Shown: piece after piece, positions 45,567 to 53,854 of the stretch
How positions within the stretch are numbered: position 1 is the stretch's first letter
Layout: each line of letters starts with the position of its first letter
Source: Mycolicibacter kumamotonensis
Lineage (GTDB): Bacteria > Actinomycetota > Actinomycetes > Mycobacteriales > Mycobacteriaceae
Assembly (NCBI RefSeq): GCF_002086285.1
Contig: NZ_MVHU01000023.1
Span: 1-64,000, forward strand
DNA length: 64,000 bases
Direction: 5' to 3'
The notes under the pieces: generated by a model
What the model was told of the DNA's origin: nothing
Databases searched by the model: none
Seen by the model: the letters and a program-made list of their open reading frames with translations, nothing else
Program-made: the position numbers and the translations under genes

Positions 45567-46307
45567 ATGAGCCTGGCCAGACAGCTGATCACCGTAGCGA
45601 CCGCTCCGGCACGGATCAGTCTGTCGATCGCCGACGCCGGGCTCGGTGTCGCCACGGCCGCGCTCGGGCTGGCCCGCCAGACGCTCGGGGAATCCCCGAA
45701 CCAGGGGCCGGCCAACTCGATGGCGCACATGCTGGGCCTGGAGGACACGATCGCCCGGGCCAACCGGCTGGCCAAACTGATGGACGACGACGCCCCGCTG
45801 GGGCGCGCGCTAGCGCCCGGCGGCCCGGTGGACCGGCTGCTGAGCCCGGGCGGGCTGGTCGACCAGCTGACCGGGCCGGGAGGCGTGCTGGACCGCCTCA
45901 CCGCGGAGGGCGGCGGGTTGCAGCGTGCCCTGCAGCCCGGTGGGCTGGTCGATCAGCTGACCGACGAGGACGGGTTGATCGAGCGACTGCTCTCCGAGGA
46001 CGGCCTGGCGGACCGGCTGCTGGCCGAGGGCGGGCTGATCGACAAGCTCACCGCGCGCAACGGACCGCTGGAGCAGCTGGCCAACGTCGCCGACACGTTG
46101 AGCCGTCTGGCGCCGGGTATGGAGGCACTGGAGCCGGCCATCGAGACGCTGCAGGAGGCTGTCATCGCCCTGACGCTGGTGGTCAACCCGCTGAGCAATA
46201 TCGCCGAGCGCATTCCGCTGCTGCCCCGCCGGTCCGCACGGCGCCCGTCGTCGCGGCCGGTGCGCTCCCAGCGGGTGATCGACACCGACCCCGCCGACAT
46301 CGAGTGA
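45567..46307 (+). CDS. Repeat-containing conserved protein (Rv0756c-like)
   Basis: A 246-residue protein, divergent from phoP, matching Rv0756c in position from memory. The N-terminus (SLARQLITVATAPARISLSIADAG) looks like an amphipathic helix. Residues about 75-170 are eight or nine imperfect 11-residue repeats of the form G-G-L-(V/I)-(D/E)-(Q/R)-L-x-x-(P/E)-x, e.g. PGGLVDQLTGPGG, AEGGLIDKLTARNG. Such a spacing suggests an amphipathic solenoid or coiled structure that lies on membrane or lipid. The C-terminus is very basic (RRSARRPSSRPVRSQR). No function is known. Confidence 0.82.
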   Translation: MSLARQLITVATAPARISLSIADAGLGVATAALGLARQTLGESPNQGPANSMAHMLGLEDTIARANRLAKLMDDDAPLGRALAPGGPVDRLLSPGGLVDQLTGPGGVLDRLTAEGGGLQRALQPGGLVDQLTDEDGLIERLLSEDGLADRLLAEGGLIDKLTARNGPLEQLANVADTLSRLAPGMEALEPAIETLQEAVIALTLVVNPLSNIAERIPLLPRRSARRPSSRPVRSQRVIDTDPADIE

Positions 46308-46311
46308 AGCC

Positions 46312-46678
46312 CTAGTACGACCGGCCAGCGGCGTACCGCGGTCGCCGGTAATGGTGCCCCCTGCCGCGATTCCTCGAGCCGCAGATTCTCCCGGCGATTC
46401 TCGCTTGCATCTCCATTGATGTGGTCGACGATCAGCGTCAAGGTCATGCCGTTCCAGTTACGCTCGATACCGCAGATCGCACAGCAACCGTGCTGCTGCT
46501 CATCGCGGTAGTCCCGGACGTAGTTGCCCAGGTGCGACGTGCGACCACAGATTCCGGTGTCGAGCCAGGCCGCCAAGAGCAGGCGTCGTTGATGTGCTTG
46601 TTGGCATGCGTTGCTGCAGAACGCTCTTAGCCGACGTCCTTCGACATCGGCTCCGAAGCCGAGACAGGTCACTGTCAC
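46312..46678 (-). pseudogene. HNH endonuclease, internally deleted and frameshifted
   Basis: The 5' part (GTG 46678) reads as a zinc-finger/HNH nuclease: AFCSNACQQAHQRR, then YVRDYRDEQQHGCCAICGIE, then TLIVDHINGDASENRRENLRL. The usual next segment (VCPNCDSQLPT...) is missing. The typical tail is found in another frame, SRNRGRGHHYRRPRYAAGRSY, ending at a TAG at 46312-46314. The join is at about 46374-46383 around the string CGGCTCG, which would be expected at both ends of the lost piece. The second zinc pair of the HNH is therefore gone and the protein broken. A ligand-like Cys near the N-terminus is also replaced by Phe (CLGFG). Confidence 0.75.
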
Positions 46679-46710
46679 AGACGGACGCTATCCGCCGGTA
46701 CCGACAGGAA

Positions 46711-46786
46711 TGGAGCCGCGTGAGAGACTCGAACTCTCGACATCCGCTTTACAAGAGCGACGCTCTACCAACTGAGCTAACGCGGC
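46711..46786 (-). tRNA. tRNA-Thr (anticodon TGT)
   Basis: A 76-base cloverleaf on the minus strand. Acceptor arms GCCGCGT (5', at 46786) and ACGCGGC (3') pair fully; the D-arm is GCTCAGTTGGTAGAGC; the anticodon loop CTTGTAA gives TGT; the T-arm is GAGAGTTCGAGTCTCTC. CCA is encoded at 46713-46711. It reads threonine ACA/ACG-type codons. It lies 33 bases from the HNH relic and near the change of synteny block. Confidence 0.96.
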
Positions 46787-46866
46787 TGGGGCCCGCTCGA
46801 TGAGCCATGGCGATTGTACGACGGCCGGCGCCGTTCCTGCTTTGGCCACGGTGGAAACGCGACTGC

Positions 46867-47727
46867 CTAGTCGCGGGTCAGGTACTCCAACACCACCCGA
46901 GTGAAGGCGTCCTTGGCCTCGATCATGGCCCAGTGCCCGCAGTTTCCGAACACGTGCACCTCGGCGTTGGGGATGGTCCGCATCGGGACCAGCGCCATGT
47001 CCAGCGGGCTGACCCGGTCGTCGCGACCCCAGGTGACCAGCGTCGGCGTCGTGAGCCGGTGCATCGTCGCCCAGGGCAGCGGACCCTTGGACGCCTGCAT
47101 CATCTTCACCATGTTGGTGAAGGCTTCCTTGCCGTACATCCGCCGGGCGCTGGCCAGGGTGTCGGGGTCGGTGGCCAGCGCCCACCGCTCCTCGATGAGC
47201 TCGTCGGTGATCACCGACGGGTCGTAGACCATCGAGTGCAGCCAGCGCACCAGCGCGTCGCGGCTGGGGTTGTCGACGAAGTCCTGCAGCAGCCGGATGC
47301 CCTCGGCCGGTCCCGGCGTGAGCAGGTTGGTGCCGATGCCACCGATGGTGACCAGCTTGTCGACCTTGTCGGGGTTGCCGATCGCGTAGCCGATCCCGAC
47401 GCCGCCGCCCATCGAGTTGCCGACGATGCTGAACCGGTCCAGGCCCAGCGCGTCGGAGAACGCCGCCACCGCGCCGAACGCGGTCACCATCGGGTGCCCG
47501 CCGAAATCGTCGCTGACCCCGAACCCGGGGAACTCCAGCACCAGGCAGCGGAAGTGCTCGGCGAACGCGGGCAGCACCCCACGGTAGTTGCGCCAGCCGG
47601 TCACGCCCGGCCCGGAACCGTGCAGCAGCAGCAGCGTCGGCCCGTCCCCGGCTTCGTGGTAGCGCAGCACCCCTTGCTCGGTGGTGACCTCGCGCAGTGT
47701 CTCGTCGTGGCTCAGCTCTACCGCCAT
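46867..47727 (-). CDS. Alpha/beta hydrolase, meta-cleavage-product hydrolase-like (HsaD/BphD type)
   Basis: A 286-residue hydrolase: LLLHGSGPGVTGWRNYRGVLPAFAEHF (oxyanion region), nucleophile in GNSMGGGVG, acid in WGRDDRVSPL and histidine in NCGHWAMIEA. The pattern is that of C-C bond hydrolases such as BphD and HsaD, which split ring-fission products of aromatics or steroids. The substrate is unproven. Start at ATG 47727 (MAVELSHDETL). Last gene of a minus-strand run with two SDRs and a crotonase. Confidence 0.88.
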   Translation of the reverse strand: MAVELSHDETLREVTTEQGVLRYHEAGDGPTLLLLHGSGPGVTGWRNYRGVLPAFAEHFRCLVLEFPGFGVSDDFGGHPMVTAFGAVAAFSDALGLDRFSIVGNSMGGGVGIGYAIGNPDKVDKLVTIGGIGTNLLTPGPAEGIRLLQDFVDNPSRDALVRWLHSMVYDPSVITDELIEERWALATDPDTLASARRMYGKEAFTNMVKMMQASKGPLPWATMHRLTTPTLVTWGRDDRVSPLDMALVPMRTIPNAEVHVFGNCGHWAMIEAKDAFTRVVLEYLTRD

Positions 47728-47782
47728 GTGTCTCCTCACAGGTCCCGGAATTCTTTAGACACGCTAACGCCGACCGCGCCGG

Positions 47783-48640
47783 TCACGGTGCCGGGGTCCG
47801 CTCTTGCCCGCGTTTGAACCGCATCAGGTAGCGCGGTACCCGCAGAATCCCGACGCTGCGCGGCCAGTCGTCGGCGCGGAAGTAGGCGTCCGACCCACCG
47901 TCGACGAAGATCACGCTGCCGCAGAGGAAGTCGGCGGCATCGGAGAGCATGAACAGCATCCAGTCGGCCAGTTGGCCCGGATCCCCGAAACCACCGACCG
48001 GTACCGGGAAGCTGCGGACGGCCTTCTCCTGGCCCGGGGTGGCGAGCTGCTTCTCCAGCAGCGGCGTCATGATCGCACCCGGCGCCAGCGCGTTGAGCCG
48101 GATACCCGCCCCCGCCCACGACGGCTCGACCGCCCGACGGCGCACCCAGCGCGACACCGCGATCTTGGAGGCCGCGTAGGCCAACGACGGCGCCCCCGGG
48201 CCGAACACGCGCAACCGGCGCACCGCCTTGGCCGCATTGCCGGTCAGCAGTGCCCGCACCGCGGATCGTGGCACCGCCGGCACCGTGGTGGTCGAATTAC
48301 TGCCGATCACCACCACTTTGGCGGCACCGGTTGCGGCCAGCGCCGGTCGCCATGCCTCCAGCAGGTCGACGACCCCGAAGTAGTTGACCTGCAGGATCAG
48401 CCGCGTCGCCCGCGGAGTGGGGCCGACGCCGGCGGCCAGCACCGCCCCGTCGAGGCGGCCGCCGCAGAGCGCCAGCACCTGCTCGGACGCCGCCGCCCGC
48501 CCGTCCGGTCCGGACAGGTCGGCGACAACGTCGGCGTCGCGCAGGTCCACCCCGATCACGGTGTGCCCGGCCGCCCGCAGCTTCTCCGCCGCCTGCCGTC
48601 CCATACCGGAAGCCGATCCGGTGACCGCATACACGCCCAC
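47783..48640 (-). CDS. Short-chain dehydrogenase/reductase
   Basis: A 285-residue SDR: GVYAVTGSASGMGRQAAEKL, VLAAGVGP in place of NNAG, and the catalytic pair in LAYAASKIAVSRW. The insert RSAVRALLTGNAAKAVRRLRVFGPG before the active site is longer than in classical SDRs and resembles 3-alpha-HSD-like enzymes. The GTG at 48640 follows GGGGGAG by 5 bases and sits 2 bases past the previous stop; a longer in-frame extension overlaps the upstream SDR and is rejected. Probable lipid or steroid alcohol dehydrogenase, unproven. Confidence 0.85.
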   Translation of the reverse strand: MGVYAVTGSASGMGRQAAEKLRAAGHTVIGVDLRDADVVADLSGPDGRAAASEQVLALCGGRLDGAVLAAGVGPTPRATRLILQVNYFGVVDLLEAWRPALAATGAAKVVVIGSNSTTTVPAVPRSAVRALLTGNAAKAVRRLRVFGPGAPSLAYAASKIAVSRWVRRRAVEPSWAGAGIRLNALAPGAIMTPLLEKQLATPGQEKAVRSFPVPVGGFGDPGQLADWMLFMLSDAADFLCGSVIFVDGGSDAYFRADDWPRSVGILRVPRYLMRFKRGQERTPAP

Positions 48641-48642
48641 GC

Positions 48643-49458
48643 TTACTCCCCCACCACGCCGCGCAAACCGTCCGCGCCGAACGCCGGCTCGAGCATCGCC
48701 GAGAAGTCCGGGCCACGGCGCAACATCTGCCCGCCGTCGACGTTGATGACTTGACCGGTGATGTAGCCGGCGGCGTCGCTGAGCAGGAACAGCGCCAGGT
48801 TCGCGACGTCCTCGACCTCCCCGGGCCGGGGCAGCGGCGTGCAGACGCGGTAGTCCTCGCTCAGCTCCGGGGAGTCCAGGATCGGCGCTACCAGCTCCGT
48901 GCGAGTCAGGCCTGGGCGGATGCTGTTCACCCGCACCCATGACGCACCCAATTCATCGGCGGCCAATTGCATCAGGTGATCCAGTGCCGACTTGGTCGGC
49001 CCGTAGGCGCCGAACCAGCGATGGGTATTGCTGGCTGCGATCGAGGAGATCCCGACGAACGAGCCGCCGCCACCACGCACCAGCGCCCGTCCGGCGTGCT
49101 TGAGCACATACATCGAGCCGTTGATATTGAGGTCGACAGTGCGCCGCCACGCCTCCGAATCGATCTGGGTGATCGGCCCGATGGTCTGCGAACCGCCGGC
49201 ACAGTGCACCACCCCGTGCAGCCGGCCGTGCTGCTGGACGGCCGTGTCGACGGCGGCGATAACGCTGTCTTCGTCGGTGACGTCCGCCGCGAAGTGGCGT
49301 ACCCCGATCTCCGCGGCCACCGCCGCCAACCGCTCGGCGCCCCGGCCGACGATCACAACGTCGGCCCCGGCAGCGGCCAGCCCGGCTGCCACCGCCTTGC
49401 CGATGCCGCTGCCACCCCCGGTGATCAGGTAGCTGCGGTCTTCGAAGGAAAGCTGCAC
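48643..49458 (-). CDS. Short-chain dehydrogenase/reductase under a KstR-like site
   Basis: A 271-residue SDR: YLITGGGSGIGKAVAAGLAAAGADVVIVG, VVHCAGG, ISSIAAS and YGPTKSALDHL (active Tyr and Lys), ending YITGQVINVDGG plus a C-terminal extension of about 26 residues. ATG at 49458. A KstR-consensus site lies 22-35 bases upstream, so the gene and the SDR and hydrolase behind it are probably induced by sterols. The reaction is unknown; many KstR-regulated SDRs act on sterol side chains or rings. Confidence 0.88.
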   Translation of the reverse strand: MQLSFEDRSYLITGGGSGIGKAVAAGLAAAGADVVIVGRGAERLAAVAAEIGVRHFAADVTDEDSVIAAVDTAVQQHGRLHGVVHCAGGSQTIGPITQIDSEAWRRTVDLNINGSMYVLKHAGRALVRGGGGSFVGISSIAASNTHRWFGAYGPTKSALDHLMQLAADELGASWVRVNSIRPGLTRTELVAPILDSPELSEDYRVCTPLPRPGEVEDVANLALFLLSDAAGYITGQVINVDGGQMLRRGPDFSAMLEPAFGADGLRGVVGE

Positions 49459-49479
49459 GCCGGCCCCTCACGTCGAAAC

Positions 49480-49493
49480 TGAAACACGTTCTA
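49480..49493. promoter_or_regulatory. KstR-like operator upstream of the SDR operon
   Basis: TGAAACACGTTCTA fits the KstR consensus TnnAACnnGTTnnA at every fixed position. It is in the 87-base gap between the crotonase stop and the SDR start, in the proper promoter position for the SDR. KstR represses sterol-catabolism genes until sterol-CoA compounds appear. Confidence 0.75.
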
Positions 49494-49545
49494 ACTATGG
49501 AACCACGTCCGCGTGCTCAGCGAAACGATGAGGAGTGGCGCCTGC

Positions 49546-50457
49546 TCACGGCCGGTCGCGGCGGGCCAAGTCGGTGGCCGTGGCGGTGCGCCAGTCGGGC
49601 ACCTCCGGCGGCAGCGCGATCGGGAACTTGTTGTCGTTATGCGCCGACCAGTGCGCGTGGCCCAGCTGGTGGATGTGGAAGCCGTGCCGCAGCGCCTCGG
49701 AGAAACCCATGGCGTCGGCGGCCGCGTTCACCGAGTCCTTGATCAGCAGCGCGGCCATCGTCGGCAGCTGCGCGATGCGGCGGGCGAATTCAAGGGTCTT
49801 CTCGGCCAGCTCGTCGACGCCGAACACCTTGGAGACCATGCCCAGCCGGTAGGCCTCGTCGGCGTCCAGCGAATCCCCGGTCAGCAGCAGCTCCTTGGCT
49901 TTACGCGGCCCGAATTCCCAAGGGTGGGCATAGTATTCGACGCCGGGCATGCCCAACCGCACCCCGACCACGTCGGAGAATCGGGCGTTGTCGGCGGCGA
50001 CGATCAGGTCGCACGCCCAGATCAGCATCAATCCGGCGGAGATGGTGTTGCCCTGCACCTGCGCGATGGTGATCTTGCGCAATTCCCGCCAGCGGCAGGT
50101 GTTGGCGAAGTAGTAGTGCCACTCCTGCAGGTAGGTCTTCTCCACGGCCGGTTCGCGGGTCCCGCCGTGGCTGCGGAACGTCGGGTGCTGGGCGGGCCCG
50201 GCCCGGCGCTCGGCCACCGCCGCTTCCGAGCCCAGGTCGTGGCCGGCGGAGAAATTCTTGCCGCGCGCCGCCAGAATCACCACCCGCACGGCGTCGTCGG
50301 CCTCGGCACGGCCGAAAGCTTCGTCCAGCTGCACCAGCAGGGTGCGGTTCTGCGCGTTGTGGGTCTCGGGGCGGTTCAGCCAGATCCGGGCGATGCGCCC
50401 GTCGTCGAGGGTTTCATACTCGACGAGATCGCCGACCTGCTCCGATGTGGTCTCCAT
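49546..50457 (-). CDS. Enoyl-CoA hydratase/isomerase family protein
   Basis: A 303-residue crotonase. The oxyanion parts are AARGKNFSAGHDLGSE and GNTISAGLMLIWACDLIVAA; a glutamate is placed in GMPGVEYYAHPWEFG. An insert of about 35-40 residues between the two oxyanion parts (EAAVAERRAGPAQHPTFRSHG...) and the PWEFG region make it longer than standard EchA proteins. Start METTSEQVGDL at ATG 50457. Upstream, 71 bases separate it from the divergent small gene. Likely role in beta-oxidation of a branched or cyclic acyl-CoA; the substrate is unproven. Confidence 0.87.
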   Translation of the reverse strand: METTSEQVGDLVEYETLDDGRIARIWLNRPETHNAQNRTLLVQLDEAFGRAEADDAVRVVILAARGKNFSAGHDLGSEAAVAERRAGPAQHPTFRSHGGTREPAVEKTYLQEWHYYFANTCRWRELRKITIAQVQGNTISAGLMLIWACDLIVAADNARFSDVVGVRLGMPGVEYYAHPWEFGPRKAKELLLTGDSLDADEAYRLGMVSKVFGVDELAEKTLEFARRIAQLPTMAALLIKDSVNAAADAMGFSEALRHGFHIHQLGHAHWSAHNDNKFPIALPPEVPDWRTATATDLARRDRP

Positions 50458-50528
50458 GTGGCCCCTCAACCTCCGCCCTTGCTGTCGTCCGCCTCACAGG
50501 TTACGGCGCACTTCGCTAGAGTCGACTC

Positions 50529-50702
50529 ATGCCTGCTAAATCCGAACACGCCGACATCGACGACGTGGAGCCGCTGGCCGACAGCACCGCACGCCAAGCC
50601 CGGCGGGTCGTGGCCGCCTACGCCGAGGACGCCGACGAGTGTCGGGTGTTTCTGTCCATGCTGGGGATCGGTCCCGCGAATACCGAGAAGCACGGGGCCT
50701 AA
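50529..50702 (+). CDS. Small conserved protein upstream of otsA (Rv3489-like)
   Basis: A 57-residue protein, MPAKSEHADIDDVEPL ... ECRVFLSMLGIGPANTEKHGA. The ATG is at 50529, and its TAA (50700-50702) abuts the otsA ATG, so the two are translationally coupled. It is acidic, helical-looking, with one cysteine and no known motif. The position matches the small Rv3489 gene from memory. Confidence 0.8.
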   Translation: MPAKSEHADIDDVEPLADSTARQARRVVAAYAEDADECRVFLSMLGIGPANTEKHGA

Positions 50703-52154
50703 ATGCCCGGGTCGGGAGGCCATGGCGCGTCGGAGACCGGAGATTCCGATTTCGTCGTGGTGGCCAACCGGCTGCCTATCGATATCGACGTCCTGCCCGA
50801 CGGTACGACGGCGTGGAAGCGCAGTCCGGGCGGATTGGTCACCGCGCTGGAGCCGCTGCTACGTAAGCGCCGGGGCGCCTGGGTGGGCTGGCCGGGCAGC
50901 ACGGAAGGCCCCGACGGGCCGATCGACATCGAAGACCTGCGGCTGCACCCGGTGGCATTGAGCGCCACCGACATCGCCGACTACTACGAGGGCTTCTCCA
51001 ACGCCACCCTGTGGCCGCTGTATCACGACGTGATCGTCAGGCCGACCTACCACCGCCAGTGGTGGGAGCGCTACGTCGACGTCAATCGCCGGTTCGCCGA
51101 GGCGACGACTCGGGCCGCCGCCCCCGGGGCCACGGTGTGGGTTCAGGACTATCAGCTGCAGCTGGTGCCCAAGATGCTGCGGACCCTGCGTCCCGACCTG
51201 ACCATCGGTTTCTTCCTGCACATCCCGTTCCCACCGGTGGAGCTGTTCATGCAGCTGCCGTGGCGCAAAGAGATCGTCGACGGCCTGCTCGGCGCCGACC
51301 TGGTCGGCTTCCATCTGGCGGGCGGCGCACAGAACTTCTTGTTCCTGGCCCGCAACCTGACCGGCGCCCCCACCTCACGGGGTGCGGTCGGGGTGCGCAG
51401 CCGGTTCGGCGAGGTGACCCTGGCCGACCGCACGGTGCGAGTCGGCGCCTTTCCGATCTCGATCGACTCGGGCGAACTCGACCGCAAGGCACGCGAGCGG
51501 GGAATTCGTCGGCGGGCCAAGGAGATCCGTGCCGAATTGGGCCACCCCCGCAAGATCCTGCTCGGAGTGGACCGCCTGGACTACACCAAGGGCATCGACG
51601 TGCGCCTCAAGGCGTTCAACGAACTGCTCGCCGAAGGCCGCGCCAAGCGGGACGACACGGTGCTGGTGCAGCTGGCAACGCCCAGCCGGGAGCGGGTGGA
51701 GAGCTACCAGATCCTGCGCGACGACATCGAGCGCCAGGTCGGCCATATCAACGGCGAGTACAGCGAAGTCGGCCACCCGGTGGTGCACTACCTGCACCGG
51801 CCGGTCCCCCGTGATGAGCTGATCGCGTTCTTCGTGGCCAGCGACGTCATGCTGGTCACCCCCCTGCGCGACGGAATGAACCTGGTCGCCAAGGAATACG
51901 TGGCATGCCGCAGCGACTTGGGCGGCGCTTTGGTGTTGAGTGAGTTCACCGGTGCCGCAGCCGAATTGCGCCAGGCCTACCTGGTCAACCCTCACGACCT
52001 CGAGGGCGTCAAGGACGTCATCGAGGCCGCGATCAACCAGAGTCCCGAAGAGGGCCGCCGACGCATGCGCGCACTGCGCCGCCAGGTACTGGCCCACGAC
52101 GTCGACCGCTGGGCCCGGTCGTTCCTCGACGCGCTCGCGGACTCCGCGGAGTAG
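50703..52154 (+). CDS. otsA: Trehalose-6-phosphate synthase OtsA
   Basis: A 483-residue GT20 glycosyltransferase. It starts with a loose N-terminus then [16 protein letters not shown]; key segments are [18 protein letters not shown] loop ([11 protein letters not shown]), [29 protein letters not shown] (phosphate-binding Arg/Lys) and [14 protein letters not shown] ... [11 protein letters not shown]. It makes trehalose-6-phosphate from UDP- or ADP-glucose and glucose-6-phosphate; trehalose is required for mycolate transfer. Convergent with the secreted-protein gene, one base apart. Confidence 0.96.
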   Translation: MPGSGGHGASETGDSDFVVVANRLPIDIDVLPDGTTAWKRSPGGLVTALEPLLRKRRGAWVGWPGSTEGPDGPIDIEDLRLHPVALSATDIADYYEGFSNATLWPLYHDVIVRPTYHRQWWERYVDVNRRFAEATTRAAAPGATVWVQDYQLQLVPKMLRTLRPDLTIGFFLHIPFPPVELFMQLPWRKEIVDGLLGADLVGFHLAGGAQNFLFLARNLTGAPTSRGAVGVRSRFGEVTLADRTVRVGAFPISIDSGELDRKARERGIRRRAKEIRAELGHPRKILLGVDRLDYTKGIDVRLKAFNELLAEGRAKRDDTVLVQLATPSRERVESYQILRDDIERQVGHINGEYSEVGHPVVHYLHRPVPRDELIAFFVASDVMLVTPLRDGMNLVAKEYVACRSDLGGALVLSEFTGAAAELRQAYLVNPHDLEGVKDVIEAAINQSPEEGRRRMRALRRQVLAHDVDRWARSFLDALADSAE

Positions 52155-52155
52155 C

Positions 52156-52695
52156 TCAGCTGCACAGGTGGATCGGGTTGTCCTGACAGGTCAGCGGGTA
52201 GTGGATGACCGGGTTGGGCAGCGGCGCGACGAACGTCAAGGTGAACGGGGTCTTCTCCAGCCCCGGCTGCCAGCCGCAGACTGCGTTGTGCGAGTGGGTG
52301 TAGGTGCCGCGCAGCGAGGTGTCGAACTGGTACATCTCTTCACTGCCGGCCGTGCTGCCGTCCGGGCATCGGGTGCCGGCCAGCAGCGGCGTGTGGTAGG
52401 TCCATTGTCCGTTGGCCAGCCGGTAGGAACCGGCCTGCCCCGGCGGGCCGTTGCTTTCGACCTGCAGCCTGCAGCCGATCGCCAGCTCCAGCGGCACTCG
52501 CCCGTCGCCGACCGTCGGAACGCACAGCGGATAGATCTTCCACGTCGCCGTGGTACCGCCGCCACTGTAGGTGTAGAGCCCCTCCAGGGTGCCTTCCGGC
52601 GCCGCGTCGCCGTCGGCGCCGGCCTCGACCGCCAGACCGGTACCGGCCGCCATCGCGATACCGAAGGCGGCCAGACCGCGAACGAGCCTCCTCAT
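52156..52695 (-). CDS. Secreted protein of unknown function (Rv3491-like)
   Basis: A 179-residue exported protein. Signal peptide MRRLVRGLAAFGIAMAAGTGLAVEAGA, then a mature domain with six or so cysteines (PLCVPTVG, IGCRLQV, GTRCPDG, AVCGWQPG, LTCQDN, HLCS), probably disulfide-bonded. Sequence type and position beside otsA and the mce4 block match Rv3491 from memory. ATG at 52695 lies 9 bases after GAGAGG; ATG 52704 is too near it. It starts 17 bases after the Mce-associated gene, so it may be the tail of the mce4 operon. Confidence 0.82.
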   Translation of the reverse strand: MRRLVRGLAAFGIAMAAGTGLAVEAGADGDAAPEGTLEGLYTYSGGGTTATWKIYPLCVPTVGDGRVPLELAIGCRLQVESNGPPGQAGSYRLANGQWTYHTPLLAGTRCPDGSTAGSEEMYQFDTSLRGTYTHSHNAVCGWQPGLEKTPFTLTFVAPLPNPVIHYPLTCQDNPIHLCS

Positions 52696-52712
52696 GGGGA
52701 ACATCCTCTCAG

Positions 52713-53201
52713 CTAGATCGGCACGATATTGCTGATCAGCCACTTGCGGTCGACCTTGCGGAAGTCGACCCGCAGGCGACTGCCCTCGTAGTACTTCTCC
52801 TTGGACTTGCCCGTCACGGTGCGGTTGACGAAGACCAGCACCGAACCGGTGGTCCGCTTGGCGTCCAGGGGCCCGACGCCGACGACGTCGACCTGATTCA
52901 CCAGCTGCTTCTCCCGGGCCTGCGGGATGATCTCGTTGACGGCCCGGGTCTCGAACTCACGGCGGTAGTCGCCGGTGAACATCGGGAACGTCTCGGTCAG
53001 GCTGCGTTCCACCGTCTTGTACTCGTAGCCGAGCACTTTGGGAATCTCGTCGACCACGAGCTTGCTCAGTTCGCCGCGGGCCACTTCTCCGCCGCGCGTC
53101 TCGACCCGGCTCCAGTACAGCGATCCAGCTGTGGCGCCGAGAGCCACGAAGACACCGAGCAGGCCGGCCAGGGCGGCCAGCGTCAACCAGCGGCGGTTCA
53201 T
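52713..53201 (-). CDS. mam4B: Mce-associated membrane protein (Mam4B, Rv3492c-like)
   Basis: A 162-residue protein with one N-terminal membrane segment (LTLAALAGLLGVFVALGATAGSLYW) and an extracytoplasmic domain of the Mce-associated type: VVDEIPKVLGYEYKTVERSLTETFPMFTGDYRREFETR, then VFVNRTVTGKSKEKY and the closing KWLISNIVPI. Mam proteins stabilise Mce transporters. Start MNRRWLTL at ATG 53201 overlaps the Mam4A stop by 4 bases. Confidence 0.9.
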   Translation of the reverse strand: MNRRWLTLAALAGLLGVFVALGATAGSLYWSRVETRGGEVARGELSKLVVDEIPKVLGYEYKTVERSLTETFPMFTGDYRREFETRAVNEIIPQAREKQLVNQVDVVGVGPLDAKRTTGSVLVFVNRTVTGKSKEKYYEGSRLRVDFRKVDRKWLISNIVPI

Positions 53202-53854
53202 CGGCTGCCGTCCGGCCACTTGAGGTCGTAGGCGGTCATATTGCCGGCGTCGTCCTCGTGCACGATGATCCGCAGCGCGTACGGCTGGGACGGCTTGTTG
53301 ACGCCGTCGGCATCGGTCGCCGTCGCGCGCATCGCCACCAGCACCGAGGCGTTGCCGGCGACCTCGTCCCGGCTCTCCAGGGCCGCGGCGTTGATCACGG
53401 CTTCCGAGCTGTGCTTGGTCTCGCGCAGCAGCGCCTTGAGGTTGTCGGCGTTGCCGGCCATGGTGTCGCGCAATGGGCCGCTGGTGCCCGCCACGAAGCG
53501 GTCCACCTGCTCGTTGATGGTGTCCGGCGTGTAGGTGTACATGTTCAGCACGGTCTGGACCGCGGTGTCGACGAAGCGCTGGTCGCGACTGTCGGCCGCG
53601 GCGGCGTGCCGATGCTGCAGCAGCAGTACGGCGACCAGCACACCCAGCACCGTGCTCGCCGCCAGGGCGGCGACTCCGGCAAACACCGCGACCTGCCGCG
53701 CGTTGGCCGGGCGGCGCGGTGGTGGGCCGACCGGGCGGGCGACCCGCACGGCGGGCCGACTGGGAACCGGCACCGCAACTTCGGCGGCATCACCGACCGG
53801 TCCGGCCGCCCGCGAGGCCCGACGACGACGGCGGGTGTCCTCGGGACCGGTCAC
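53198..53854 (-). CDS. mam4A: Mce-associated membrane protein (Mam4A, Rv3493c-like)
   Basis: A 218-residue protein. The N-terminal 60 residues are basic and Pro-rich (TRRRRRASRAAG..., PPPRRPANARQ), then comes one membrane segment (VAVFAGVAALAASTVLGVLVAVLLL) and a Mam-type domain with FVDTAVQTVLNMYTYTPDTINEQVDRF. The GTG at 53854 overlaps the mce4F stop by 4 bases; ATG at 53905 would lie inside mce4F. Works with the Mce4 complex. Confidence 0.88.
   Translation of the reverse strand: MTGPEDTRRRRRASRAAGPVGDAAEVAVPVPSRPAVRVARPVGPPPRRPANARQVAVFAGVAALAASTVLGVLVAVLLLQHRHAAAADSRDQRFVDTAVQTVLNMYTYTPDTINEQVDRFVAGTSGPLRDTMAGNADNLKALLRETKHSSEAVINAAALESRDEVAGNASVLVAMRATATDADGVNKPSQPYALRIIVHEDDAGNMTAYDLKWPDGSR

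Noticed and set aside
45953..46678. Reading the HNH frame on as a 241-residue protein
   Set aside because: After the deletion the frame turns into antisense of the phoP-divergent repeat gene; the real HNH tail is in another frame, so I call a pseudogene.
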